From the NCBI RefSeq assembly GCF_020911885.1, contig NZ_CP087132.1, forward strand, positions 2,294,001 to 2,358,000: a stretch of 64,000 bases of DNA, read 5' to 3'. Position numbers and translations under genes: made by a program. Under the pieces are notes generated by a model. That model was given only the letters and a program-made list of their open reading frames with translations, was not told the origin of the DNA and made no database searches. This document shows positions 27,306-36,918 of the stretch, in pieces; position 1 is the first letter of the stretch, and each line of letters begins with the position of its first letter. The stretch comes from Flavobacterium acetivorans. GTDB taxonomy: Bacteria; Bacteroidota; Bacteroidia; Flavobacteriales; Flavobacteriaceae.

Positions 27306-30221
27306 ATGTCTCACTCTCTCCAATTGCAACAATTATCCGATTCGCTAGAAGGAACACTTTTCTATGACGAACTTTATACTACAATATATGCGACTGATGC
27401 TTCGGCTTATAGAATTAAGCCAGTTGCTGTAGCGATTCCAAAAACCGAAGACGATATTGTAAAAATTATTCGCTTCGCTAATCAAAATAAGATTTCAATT
27501 ACTCCTAGAACGGCAGGAACTTCTCTTGCAGGACAAACGGTAGGTAATGGGATAATTGTGGATGTCTCTAAATATTTTACAAAGATTGTGTCTTTTGACC
27601 CCAAAAATAAAACCGTTACTGTTCAACCGGGTGTGATTCGTGATGAACTAAATTTATTTTTAAAACCACATGGCTTGTTTTTTGGACCAAACACTTCTAC
27701 TTCTAATAGATGTATGATTGGCGGTATGGTTGGGAATAACTCTTCGGGTACTACATCGATTCGTTATGGAGTCACGCGGGATAAAATTGTGGAGATAAAA
27801 GCGGTTTTAAGCGACGGAAGTATTGCTGTATTTAATGAAATGTCTTCGGAGGAATTTATAGAAAAGACCAAAGGAGATTCACTCGAAAGTAAAATCTACA
27901 AAACAATTTACGAGGAACTTTCAAGTACAGAAAACCAGAAGGAAATTGTAAAAGAGTTTCCGAAACCCGAAATTCATAGACGAAATACAGGGTATGCAGT
28001 AGATTTATTGTTGAAATCAGAGCTTTTTTCCGGAACTGAAAAAACAATAAATGTAGGTGAATTGCTTTGCGGAAGTGAAGGAACTTTGGCGTTTACGACA
28101 GAAATCACTTTGAAAGTGGATAAGATTCCGCCAACGAATAGTGTTATGGTCGTTGCGCATTTTCATAGTATTCAAGAAAGTTTGGAGGCTGTTGTGACGG
28201 CAATGAAACATCATTTGTATACCTGTGAAATGATGGATGATACGATTTTGAATTGTACCAAAACCAACAGAGAACAGGCCAAAAACAGGTTTTTCATTCA
28301 AGGCGATCCTAAGGCGGTTATTATGCTCGAAGTAGCCTCACATTATAGTATGAAAGATGCCGAAGAACAAGCCAATGAATTGATTGCAGATCTCGAAAAA
28401 AATAATTTTGGTTATGCTTTACCTAAAATTTACGGTGCCGATATTGATAAAATAAACGAGTTGCGAAAAGCAGGTTTAGGACTTTTAGGGAGTATTGTAG
28501 GAGACGATAAAGCAGCCGATTCCATAGAAGATACGGCAGTTGAGTTAAGTGATTTACCAAATTATATCGCCGAATTCTCGGCTATGATGGAGCGTCACGG
28601 TCAAAGCGCTATTTATTATGCACATGCCGGAGCCGGCGAATTGCATTTGAGGCCCGTTCTGAATTTAAAAACAAAAGAAGGATTGCACCAATTTAGAAAC
28701 ATTGCTACCGAAGTGGCTATTTTGGTAAAAAAATACAGAGGTTCACTAAGCGGGGAACACGGCGACGGAATTGTTCGTGGCGAGTTTTTGCCATTTATGA
28801 TTGGAGATAAGAATTATGAATTGCTCAAACGAATAAAAAATGCCTTTGATCCGAATGCCATTTTAAACATTGGAAAAATTGTAAATGCTTCCAAAATGGA
28901 CGAGAATCTTAGAGTAGAAGCAGGAAGAGTAGAACCGGATATCAAAACAATTCAAGATTTTTCTGATAGTATGGGAATTTTACGCGCTGCAGAGAAATGC
29001 AATGGTTCCGGTGATTGCAGGAAATTGCCTTCGGCTGGAGGAACTTTGTGTCCGAGTTATCGTGCCACGCGAAACGAAAAAGATACCACTCGCGCCAGAG
29101 CTAATGCGCTTAGAGAATATTTGACCCATTCTGAGAAAGACAATAAATTCGATCACGAAGAATTGTATAAGGTATTTGAATTGTGTGTGAGCTGTAAAGC
29201 CTGCGCCAGCGAATGTCCGAGTAATGTGGATGTAGCAACTTTAAAATCGGAGTTCTTGTACCAATATCAAAAAGCAAACGGCTTTTCAATCCGTAACAAA
29301 ATATTTGCTTTTAATTCTAAACTCAATAAGTTGGGAAGCATTGCACCATCGATGACTAATTTTGTAGCCAATTTAGGTTTGGTTAAAAAAGGCATGGGAA
29401 TAGCATCCAAAAGACAAGTTCCTTTATTGGCTCCAACGACTTTTAGAAAATGGTACGAAAAAAATAAAAAAGCAGCAGAAAGCAGTTCTTTTGAAAACGG
29501 AAAAGTTTATCTTTTTTGTGATGAATTTACCAATTATTATGATGTTTCAGTTGGTATTGATGCCTATGAATTATTAACCAAAATAGGTTACGAAGTGATT
29601 GTAATAGATCATGAAGAAAGCGGAAGAGCTTTTATATCCAAAGGTTTTCTGGAAGAAGCGCAAGTTGTTGCCAATAAAAATGTGGCTATTTTTAAGGATT
29701 TAATTTCAGAAAATACTCCTTTGATTGGAATTGAACCTTCGGCGATTTTGACTTTCAGAGACGAATACATTCGATTAGCAAAAGACAAAGCGAGTGCCGA
29801 AAAATTGTCGAAAAATACATTTACTATCGAGGAATTTTTCAAAAGAGAAATAACAAAAGGGAAAATTCATTCTGAACAATTTTCGGATGTGGAGAAAACA
29901 ATAAAAATTCACGGGCACTGCCATCAAAAGTCATTGAGTACTATTGAAGCTTCTTTTGCCATGTTGAATTTGCCCAAAAACAGCGTGGTTACCATATATA
30001 ATTCAGGTTGTTGCGGTATGGCGGGTTCTTTCGGTTATGAAAAAGAGCATTATGAAATCAGTATGCAAATGGGTGAAGATACTTTGTTTCCAAAAATCCG
30101 GACAACTGAGCCCACAACAGCGATTGCTGCTGCTGGAACATCTTGCCGTCATCAGATTTTTGACGGAACGAATAGAAAAGCCATGCATCCGGTGACCATT
30201 TTGAGAGATTGTTTGAAATAA
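27306..30221 (+). CDS. FAD/Fe-S D-2-hydroxyacid (probable D-lactate) dehydrogenase
   Basis: A 971-residue fused oxidoreductase. The N-terminal half is a vanillyl-alcohol-oxidase-type FAD domain (TPRTAGTSLAGQTVGNGIIVDVS, GGMVGNNSSGTTSIRYG) with its substrate cap and the GEHGDGIVRGEF block. The second half has a ferredoxin-like cluster segment (CVSCKACASECP) and a CCG-type domain (HGHCHQKS, NSGCCGMAGSFGYE). The architecture is that of YdiJ/Dld-II enzymes, which oxidise D-lactate or D-2-hydroxyglutarate and pass electrons to the respiratory chain. Because MurQ in this locus makes D-lactate, D-lactate is the favoured substrate. The operator sites upstream support shared control. Confidence 0.88.
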   Translation: MSHSLQLQQLSDSLEGTLFYDELYTTIYATDASAYRIKPVAVAIPKTEDDIVKIIRFANQNKISITPRTAGTSLAGQTVGNGIIVDVSKYFTKIVSFDPKNKTVTVQPGVIRDELNLFLKPHGLFFGPNTSTSNRCMIGGMVGNNSSGTTSIRYGVTRDKIVEIKAVLSDGSIAVFNEMSSEEFIEKTKGDSLESKIYKTIYEELSSTENQKEIVKEFPKPEIHRRNTGYAVDLLLKSELFSGTEKTINVGELLCGSEGTLAFTTEITLKVDKIPPTNSVMVVAHFHSIQESLEAVVTAMKHHLYTCEMMDDTILNCTKTNREQAKNRFFIQGDPKAVIMLEVASHYSMKDAEEQANELIADLEKNNFGYALPKIYGADIDKINELRKAGLGLLGSIVGDDKAADSIEDTAVELSDLPNYIAEFSAMMERHGQSAIYYAHAGAGELHLRPVLNLKTKEGLHQFRNIATEVAILVKKYRGSLSGEHGDGIVRGEFLPFMIGDKNYELLKRIKNAFDPNAILNIGKIVNASKMDENLRVEAGRVEPDIKTIQDFSDSMGILRAAEKCNGSGDCRKLPSAGGTLCPSYRATRNEKDTTRARANALREYLTHSEKDNKFDHEELYKVFELCVSCKACASECPSNVDVATLKSEFLYQYQKANGFSIRNKIFAFNSKLNKLGSIAPSMTNFVANLGLVKKGMGIASKRQVPLLAPTTFRKWYEKNKKAAESSSFENGKVYLFCDEFTNYYDVSVGIDAYELLTKIGYEVIVIDHEESGRAFISKGFLEEAQVVANKNVAIFKDLISENTPLIGIEPSAILTFRDEYIRLAKDKASAEKLSKNTFTIEEFFKREITKGKIHSEQFSDVEKTIKIHGHCHQKSLSTIEASFAMLNLPKNSVVTIYNSGCCGMAGSFGYEKEHYEISMQMGEDTLFPKIRTTEPTTAIAAAGTSCRHQIFDGTNRKAMHPVTILRDCLK

Positions 30222-30299
30222 ATCGCTCGATTTTTTGATTTTATATTCTTTTTGAAGAAAAAAGATTGCCTTTTTTAAACCCAAAGACACCATGATTTT

Positions 30300-31127
30300 A
30301 TGAAAAAAATAATCTATGTAACACTTCTCGTATTTATGTTTTTTTCTGCCAAAGCGGCTAAGGTTGATACTTTAGATGTTTTTAGCGTTTCGATGAATAA
30401 AAATATAAAAACCTGTGTGATAACGCCTGATAGTTATAAAAAAAGCAAGAAAAATTTCCCAGTTGTTTATCTGCTGCATGGGTATAGCGGAAATTACGCA
30501 ACTTGGGTAAAAAGCTTTAAAGAGGTTGCTCAGCAAGCTGATAAGTATGGTTTTATAGTAATTGGTGTTGATGGAAATTATTCAAGCTGGTATTTTGATA
30601 GTCCGATTGATCCTGATTTTAAATATGAAACGTATATAATTGATGAATTAGTTCCTTTTATAGATAAAAAATACAAAACAATTGCAAGTCGGGAGGGAAG
30701 AGCCATATCAGGTCTTAGTATGGGCGGGCACGGAGCCTTGTATTTATCGTTCAAGCATCAGGACGTATTTGGAGCGGCAGGAAGTATGAGCGGTGGTGTC
30801 GATTTTCGTCCTTTTCCTGGAAACTGGGATATAAAAAAGCGTCTTGGTTCCATAACCGATTTTCCTGAAAATTGGGACAAAAATACAGTTGTCAATATGC
30901 TTGAATTGGTAAAAAGCAATAAACTAAATCTTATTATTGATTGTGGTGTTGACGATTTTTTTATTGATGTCAACAGACAGCTTCACGAGAAGATGCTGGC
31001 TTTAAAAATAAACCACGATTATATTGAACGCCCCGGAAAGCATAATATGGAATATTGGGAAAACTCCTTAAAGTTTCAATTGCTGTTTTTTCATGATTTT
31101 TTTAATAATAAAGTAAAGACAAAATAA
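30300..31127 (+). CDS. Secreted esterase of the esterase D/acetylesterase family
   Basis: A 275-residue exported alpha/beta hydrolase (PF00756 type). The signal peptide MKKIIYVTLLVFMFFSAKAA precedes a typical core: FPVVYLLHGYSGNYATW (oxyanion region), nucleophile Ser in GLSMGGHGALY, an Asp near DCGVDDFFIDVN and the His in RPGKHNMEYW. The family removes acyl groups from sugars and other esters. In this context O-acetyl groups on MurNAc are a candidate substrate, but that is inference only. It ends 10 bp before the phosphoesterase-propeller gene, so the two are co-transcribed. Confidence 0.85.
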   Translation: MKKIIYVTLLVFMFFSAKAAKVDTLDVFSVSMNKNIKTCVITPDSYKKSKKNFPVVYLLHGYSGNYATWVKSFKEVAQQADKYGFIVIGVDGNYSSWYFDSPIDPDFKYETYIIDELVPFIDKKYKTIASREGRAISGLSMGGHGALYLSFKHQDVFGAAGSMSGGVDFRPFPGNWDIKKRLGSITDFPENWDKNTVVNMLELVKSNKLNLIIDCGVDDFFIDVNRQLHEKMLALKINHDYIERPGKHNMEYWENSLKFQLLFFHDFFNNKVKTK

Positions 31128-31137
31128 ACACTAGCTT

Positions 31138-32973
31138 ATGAAATATCTGTATTCCAAAATTTTATTACTTTTTATAATCATATCCGGTTTTTCTCAAGAA
31201 ATCAAAAAATCTGCTGATATCAAATTTGTGCAGCTTACTGATTTGCATGTTTCTGTTGGGAATGAAAATGATTTTTTATTGCAGAATATTGTAAAGGAAA
31301 TCAATAATTCTACGAATGAATTTGTTGTGGTTACTGGTGATTTGACTAATCGCGGTGCTGATGATGAACTGAACCAAGTTCATTCTATTCTTTCGAGTTT
31401 AAAAATTCCCTATTATGTGATTTCTGGAAATCATGAAACGAATTGGAGTGAAAGTGCGGGCTTGACCTATAAAAAACTTTGGGGCGATGATCGATTTGTG
31501 TTTTCAAAGGGAGAGTATCTTTTTATAGGTTTTCCTTGTGGTCCTTATATGAAAATGGGGGATGGTTTTGTTAAATATGAAGACATTCTTTGGTTGGACA
31601 AAACAGTAAAAGACAGCATTAAAAGTGGGAATAAAAAGGTCTTGAATTTTGCTCACTATCCATTAGATAACAGTGTTAGTAATTATAAAGATGTGCTTTC
31701 TGTTTTGGCAAAATATCCTACTGTTGCTAGTTTTTGCGGTCATGGGCATACTTTGAAAAAATATGATTTCTCTGGCTTGAGTGGTATTATGGGAGCATCT
31801 ATTACGTCACGAGATGGAAAAACTAAAAGTTATAACGAGGTAATTATCAGTAACGATAGTATTAGCATTTATCAGAAAGAGTTAGCAAAAGCAGGCGTTT
31901 TTAAATTTTCAGTTCCAACAAAACCTTCAAAAATTGAAATTGAAAAAGAGTCAGAAAAAGATTTTCCACCTTTTGTAAAAGACATTGCATCTGTTTACAG
32001 TGTTCCTTGTTTTGATAAAAAGAACATTTATTTTGCCAATTCTATTGGCGAAGTGCAATCGATGAGTTTAAAAAGTAAGACATTGAATTGGAAAACAGAG
32101 ACAGGAAATTCGATTTATTTCGCACCAATAATTGTAAAAAATAATCTTGTTGTTGGCACAATAGAAGGAAATATTTTAGCATTTGATAAGCAATCGGGCA
32201 AACAAAAATGGAATGTTCCCGTTGGCGGCGTTTTGGTTGGTTCGCCAATTGTCAAAAATGATAAAATTTATACGGCGAGTTCAACAGCCTTTATTTGCAT
32301 CGATGCAGTTAACGGAAAAATAATTTGGCAAAATAAATTGCCGTTGTCTTACTCACAAGGAATCCCTTTGATACAAGGTGATAAGATCATTTTTGGAGCA
32401 TGGGATACCAATCTTTATTGTTTAAATATAAATACAGGTGAACTTATTTGGAAATGGAATAACGGAAATGATAAGCAAGTCTTGTACTCAGCAGGAAATG
32501 TAAATGTAGTTTCGTCTAAAAACCGACTTTATTTTGTCACTCCCGAACGCTTTTTGACAATTTTAGACATAGAAACAGGAAAAACTCTTTTGAGAACCTC
32601 AAAATGGAAAGTGAGAGAATCAATGGGGAAAAGCCAGGACGGAAAATGGTTTTATGCTAAAACAATGAATGGCGAACTTTTGAGATTACCGCTTAATGAT
32701 AAGGTAGAATTAACCGAAGAAAATCTAGTGAGCCAAAGTAAAGTTTTGGATTTAAAACTTGGCTATGAGCATAATCCTGCGCCAATACTGGAAAATAATA
32801 ATAAAATCTATATAGGAAGCCGCAAGGGAGAAGTTGTTATTGTAGATGCTGAAAAATTTGAAATTGTAAAAGAAATTCATTTGGGTAGTTCCAGCGTAAA
32901 TGGATTTTCGATCGATGATAAAGGAAAAGTTTGGACATCACTTATTGAAGGCGGAATTTATTTGCTGGAGTAA
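31138..32973 (+). CDS. Exported metallophosphoesterase fused to a PQQ-type beta-propeller
   Basis: A 611-residue protein with a signal peptide (MKYLYSKILLLFIIISGFSQ). Residues about 25-250 are a calcineurin-like phosphoesterase with the full metal set: TDLHVSVG, VVTGDLTNRGADDE, ISGNHETNW, FAHYPLDN and CGHGHTLK. Residues about 280-611 are repeated PQQ-like propeller blades (GKIIWQNKLPLSYSQGIPL, GELIWKWNNGNDKQ). It sits between the esterase and GH20. Function is unknown: a periplasmic phosphodiesterase acting on wall-linked phosphates or nucleotides is possible. The last residues VWTSLIEGGIYLLE are echoed by a gene relic at 38078-38125. Confidence 0.85.
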   Translation: MKYLYSKILLLFIIISGFSQEIKKSADIKFVQLTDLHVSVGNENDFLLQNIVKEINNSTNEFVVVTGDLTNRGADDELNQVHSILSSLKIPYYVISGNHETNWSESAGLTYKKLWGDDRFVFSKGEYLFIGFPCGPYMKMGDGFVKYEDILWLDKTVKDSIKSGNKKVLNFAHYPLDNSVSNYKDVLSVLAKYPTVASFCGHGHTLKKYDFSGLSGIMGASITSRDGKTKSYNEVIISNDSISIYQKELAKAGVFKFSVPTKPSKIEIEKESEKDFPPFVKDIASVYSVPCFDKKNIYFANSIGEVQSMSLKSKTLNWKTETGNSIYFAPIIVKNNLVVGTIEGNILAFDKQSGKQKWNVPVGGVLVGSPIVKNDKIYTASSTAFICIDAVNGKIIWQNKLPLSYSQGIPLIQGDKIIFGAWDTNLYCLNINTGELIWKWNNGNDKQVLYSAGNVNVVSSKNRLYFVTPERFLTILDIETGKTLLRTSKWKVRESMGKSQDGKWFYAKTMNGELLRLPLNDKVELTEENLVSQSKVLDLKLGYEHNPAPILENNNKIYIGSRKGEVVIVDAEKFEIVKEIHLGSSSVNGFSIDDKGKVWTSLIEGGIYLLE

Positions 32974-33058
32974 TTCTCAAATTAATATAAAAAAGCTTTG
33001 TCAGAGTAATTATGTAATAAATGGAAAACATTTCGATAAAGTTCTAAAAATTATAAAG

Positions 33059-35563
33059 ATGAAAAAAAGTATACCGTTAATTGCTGTTTTCTTGAGTTTC
33101 CTGAATATTTTACAGGCTCAGAAACTAGATATAATTCCAAAGCCTGTAAAGATAGAACAGCAAGAAAAAGTATTTGTAATTCCATCATCTGTAAAGATAA
33201 TCGTTGATAAAAGAATGCAAAAAAGTACGGATTACATTGGCGCTGGTCTTTTGAAAAATGCAGGGATTAATTCAATTGTTACAACTGGAAATACTCATAA
33301 AAAAAATGCAATATCATTTTTGATAGATGAAAAAATGAATATCCCAAATGATGGTTATGAATTGAAAGTAACTAAAAAGGGGATTTTTGTAAAAGGAAAA
33401 TCTTTAAACGGAGTCTTGAATGGTTTTCAGACTTTACTCCAAATTTGTTCTGCAAAAGAGGTGAAAAAAGGCACGATCCCTTTTGTGAAAATAGAGGATT
33501 ATCCTCGTTTTGAATGGCGCGGAATGATGCTAGATGTATCAAGACAGTTTTTTGATAAAGGAACCGTTAAAAATTATATTGATTGGTTAGCAGCACATAA
33601 AATGAATATTTTTCATTGGCATCTTACAGACGATAACGGCTGGAGAGTTGAGATTAAATCAATGCCAGACCTAACTTTAAAGGGAGCTTGGAGGGGGCCG
33701 GGAGAAGTATTGTTGCCATCATACGGTTCTGGAAATAAACGTTACGGAGGCTATTATACGCAGGACGATATAAAAGAAGTGGTGGCTTATGCTTCAGAGC
33801 GTGGTGTTTCGATTATGCCAGAAATCGAAATTCCAGGACACTCTCGTGCTGTAACCGCATCTTATCCAGAAATAGGTTGCGTAACCACACAGGAAACCAA
33901 AAGTGTTCAAGGAGAAGTTAAAAATGTATGGTGTGTAGGGCGAGAAGAAAATTTCGAAATCTTAGATGGTATAATTAAAGAATTTACGGAAATGTTCCCC
34001 TTTGAGTATATTCATATTGCAGGTGACGAGGTGAACCGTGCTAATTGGGAACACTGTCCTAAATGTAAAGGGGTTATGGAAAAGGAAGGATACACTGATA
34101 CTTTTCAATTGCAAAATTATTTCTTTAAACGGATGGAAAAAATTGTAGAAAAGTATGGTAGAAAAGCGGCTGGTTGGAACGAAATTATGAAAGGCGGGGT
34201 TCTGAGCCCAAAAACCGAAATTTTTGCATGGCAAGGTATAAGTTACGGAATCGAATCTGTTAAAAAGGGTCACCCAACAATTATGATTCCGGGACAATAC
34301 ACCTATTTTGATATGGCGCAGTCTGAAAATGAACGAGGCCATCGTTGGGCTGCTATTACAGATACTAAACGAGTATATTCGTTTGAACCAATTCCTCAAA
34401 ATGATTTATCATTAGATGAGCAAAAATTAATAAAAGGAGTTCAAGGAGCTTTGTGGAGTGAATATCTCGATCTCCCAACACGATTTATGGAATACCAAAG
34501 TTACCCAAGAATTAGTGCTTTGTCGGAAATTGGATGGTCTAAAAAAGAGTACAAAAATTGGGATGATTTCTACGGCAGGTTAACAAATAGCCATTTACAA
34601 CGTTTAGCAAATATGGGAATTGCTTTTAGAGATTTTCCGCCTACAGCAATTTATAAAAGCGGAAGTATTACAGTAACTCCACCTTATGAAGGAGCGGTTG
34701 TACGCTATGATACGCAAGGAAATGAACCTACAAGACAGTCACCTTTATATACAAATCCAATTCAGACAAAAGAGTATGAGAAATACATGTTTCGTACTTT
34801 TTTTAATGAAGATACAGCAAGCCCAGCTGTAAAAGCAGAGAAGCTTCCAGTAGCAACTTGGAGCACTTCAAAAATCGAAATTTTAAATGTTTCGGAGAAT
34901 ATTTCTGAAAATATCGATAAAAACGGGATTTGGTACCTGACTTTTGATCCAGCAGCCGATGGAACAAATAATGGAGTAATAAGAGCAATTTCACTTTTTG
35001 AAAATGATAAATTAATACAAACATATTCAGAAGATAGAGCATTAAAATCAAAACCCCGTTTGCGATTTGTAATTGATAATTACAATGATAAAAACAGCTA
35101 TCGTTTAGATTTTACGGTTGAAAATAAAGAAGCAAAAGAATCTGCTGCGAAGGTAAATTTCAATTGCTCACCTTATTTAGAGCCGGAGGTGAAAGTTACT
35201 TCATCGATGGTTGAAAACCCGAAATTCCCATTCACAAGATTAGAAGACTATAATGTAGAAAGCTATTTACGCACCGATGTTCCGTGTGCAAATGGTGATT
35301 GGATTTTATACACTTTTACCAATCCAGTTGTTTCATCTAAAATTGATGTGTTGACAGGAATACCGCACCACCCGAGATTTATTATAAATGATGGCTATGT
35401 TGAGTATTCTTACAACGGAGTTGATTTTATAAAAGGGGAGAATTTTGATTATGGGAATGCTTCCATTTATCCGAAACAACCTGTAAAAGCAATAAAAATT
35501 GTGATTACAGGAACAAATAACGAGCCTATTATGGCAGCTCAGGATTTAAGAATTAACCCTTAA
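33059..35563 (+). CDS. Secreted GH20 beta-N-acetylhexosaminidase
   Basis: An 834-residue exported hexosaminidase. ATG at 33059 is chosen because it opens the signal peptide MKKSIPLIAVFLSFLNILQAQ. The open frame continues upstream into the phosphoesterase gene, but that part has no signal or family character. Domains: GH20b N-terminal (about 25-145), GH20 barrel (about 150-500) with WRGMMLDVSRQFF, FHWHLTDDNGWR and the catalytic Asp323-Glu324 pair in HIAGDEVNRANW, then a chitobiase/F5-8-like C-terminal region. It would remove terminal GlcNAc outside the cytoplasm, exposing MurNAc for NamZ. The AmiE-like lipoprotein gene follows after 6 bp. Confidence 0.94.
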   Translation: MKKSIPLIAVFLSFLNILQAQKLDIIPKPVKIEQQEKVFVIPSSVKIIVDKRMQKSTDYIGAGLLKNAGINSIVTTGNTHKKNAISFLIDEKMNIPNDGYELKVTKKGIFVKGKSLNGVLNGFQTLLQICSAKEVKKGTIPFVKIEDYPRFEWRGMMLDVSRQFFDKGTVKNYIDWLAAHKMNIFHWHLTDDNGWRVEIKSMPDLTLKGAWRGPGEVLLPSYGSGNKRYGGYYTQDDIKEVVAYASERGVSIMPEIEIPGHSRAVTASYPEIGCVTTQETKSVQGEVKNVWCVGREENFEILDGIIKEFTEMFPFEYIHIAGDEVNRANWEHCPKCKGVMEKEGYTDTFQLQNYFFKRMEKIVEKYGRKAAGWNEIMKGGVLSPKTEIFAWQGISYGIESVKKGHPTIMIPGQYTYFDMAQSENERGHRWAAITDTKRVYSFEPIPQNDLSLDEQKLIKGVQGALWSEYLDLPTRFMEYQSYPRISALSEIGWSKKEYKNWDDFYGRLTNSHLQRLANMGIAFRDFPPTAIYKSGSITVTPPYEGAVVRYDTQGNEPTRQSPLYTNPIQTKEYEKYMFRTFFNEDTASPAVKAEKLPVATWSTSKIEILNVSENISENIDKNGIWYLTFDPAADGTNNGVIRAISLFENDKLIQTYSEDRALKSKPRLRFVIDNYNDKNSYRLDFTVENKEAKESAAKVNFNCSPYLEPEVKVTSSMVENPKFPFTRLEDYNVESYLRTDVPCANGDWILYTFTNPVVSSKIDVLTGIPHHPRFIINDGYVEYSYNGVDFIKGENFDYGNASIYPKQPVKAIKIVITGTNNEPIMAAQDLRINP

Positions 35564-35569
35564 AAAGAA

Positions 35570-36874
35570 ATGAAAAAGTCAGCAATTAGAATAGTCCTTG
35601 TTTTTTTGATTCTTTTAGGAGCCAGTTGCCGTTCGGTAAAAAAATCAAGTAAATCTTTCGATACAAAACGGAATGAAGCCTACATCGATTCTATTATGAA
35701 TAATGCGCTCGAAAAAGGTTTTTTTCCGGGCGCACAAATTGTTGTTGGTAGCAAAGATTCTATTTTTATATTGAAAAATTACGGCTATCAGGATTATTCA
35801 AAACAACAACAAGTGAAAACAGCCGATGTGTACGATTTGGCTTCTATGTCCAAAGTTTTGGGAGCAACTTTAGTAGCAATGCGGTTAGTTGGTGATGATA
35901 AAATAAACTTAGAAGATAAATTAGGTGATGCCGTTGCGGTATATAAAAATACAGCCATTGCTGATTTGACACTTTTTGAATTACTGACGCATACAACAGG
36001 GCTAAAATCAGGAATCACTTTTTATCAAAGCCTACTTTCTACATCCGATGGATTACCATTTTTAAGCAATCAACAATCAGAGAATTATCCAAATTTATTT
36101 GATAATATGTATGTAAACAAAAATATAGTTTACGATGCAAAATATTTGTCTTTCGAACCAAAAGACAATTATATTCAGATTTATAGAAACATGTGGTTAA
36201 ATCCTGAATTTTATAAAACAGTTTATGAAAAAATAGCTTTGGCTAATACCAATCCTCGGGGGAATTATTTGTATAGTGATCTAAATTTGATATTAGCACA
36301 ACAAATGATGGAAGCAAAAACAGGTTTGAAACTCGATCAATTAACTAGAGCGATTTATAATGAATTAGGCATTACAAAAATAGGATATAATCCTTTGAAA
36401 TGGACCACTGTACAAGATGTTATTCCTACAGAAATTGATAATTTTTTTAGAAAAGACACTATTAAAGGCTATGTGCATGATGAAGCGGCTGCCCTTTTAG
36501 GAGGCGTTTCAGGAAATGCGGGTTTGTTTGCAAATGCAACATCCATCTCGGTAATATGTCAAATGTTACTTAATAATGGGAAGTATCAGGGAAAACAAAT
36601 TTTAAAAGCTAAGGTGGTTAAGGCATTTACAAAATCACCTTTGGCTAAAAAAGGGATTTATCGCGGACTCGGTTTTGATAAGCGCAAACCAGATGGATTT
36701 TATAAGAAAAATGATTTTGGTCATACTGGTTTTACGGGAACTTTTTTCTTTTTAAATCCGGATAATAATCGATTTCTGATTATTCTTAGCAATCGTGTAA
36801 ATCCTTCTAGAACCAACAGATTAATGTATAAAGATGATTTTTGCCCGAAAATTTGGAAACTGATAAACAATTAG
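35570..36874 (+). CDS. AmiE-like serine hydrolase lipoprotein (beta-lactamase fold)
   Basis: A 434-residue lipoprotein with lipobox LLGASC20. The class C beta-lactamase/AmiE motifs are Ser92-M-S-Lys95, Tyr235-S-Asp237 and FGHTGFTG near residue 385. Segments such as PTEIDNFFR, KGYVHDEAAALLGGVSGNAGLF and YRGLGFDKR closely match the C-terminal half of the NagZ fusion at 13923-16922, so the two are paralogues. B. subtilis AmiE frees MurNAc from peptide after GlcNAc removal. A beta-lactam-hydrolysing role is less likely given the neighbours. It is 6 bp after GH20 and 44 bp before namZ copy 2. Confidence 0.88.
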   Translation: MKKSAIRIVLVFLILLGASCRSVKKSSKSFDTKRNEAYIDSIMNNALEKGFFPGAQIVVGSKDSIFILKNYGYQDYSKQQQVKTADVYDLASMSKVLGATLVAMRLVGDDKINLEDKLGDAVAVYKNTAIADLTLFELLTHTTGLKSGITFYQSLLSTSDGLPFLSNQQSENYPNLFDNMYVNKNIVYDAKYLSFEPKDNYIQIYRNMWLNPEFYKTVYEKIALANTNPRGNYLYSDLNLILAQQMMEAKTGLKLDQLTRAIYNELGITKIGYNPLKWTTVQDVIPTEIDNFFRKDTIKGYVHDEAAALLGGVSGNAGLFANATSISVICQMLLNNGKYQGKQILKAKVVKAFTKSPLAKKGIYRGLGFDKRKPDGFYKKNDFGHTGFTGTFFFLNPDNNRFLIILSNRVNPSRTNRLMYKDDFCPKIWKLINN

Positions 36875-36918
36875 AAAATCCAATTAAGTGCTTATAAATA
36901 AATATAAAGATTGACTCT

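Noticed and set aside
27306..30221. Glycolate oxidase GlcD
   Set aside because: GlcD is a separate subunit of about 500 residues; the single-chain FAD plus Fe-S plus CCG architecture fits YdiJ/Dld-II enzymes.
32900..33058. In-frame extension of the GH20 gene upstream into the phosphoesterase gene
   Set aside because: It overlaps the preceding coding region, carries no signal peptide and would bury the clear signal sequence that begins at 33059.
33962..34399. Long antisense open frame (145 codons) inside the GH20 gene
   Set aside because: It is a complement shadow of the GH20 barrel; no promoter or start signal was seen.
35570..36874. True beta-lactamase conferring antibiotic resistance
   Set aside because: The fold is shared, but the close match to the AmiE half of the NagZ fusion and the locus context favour a muropeptide amidase.
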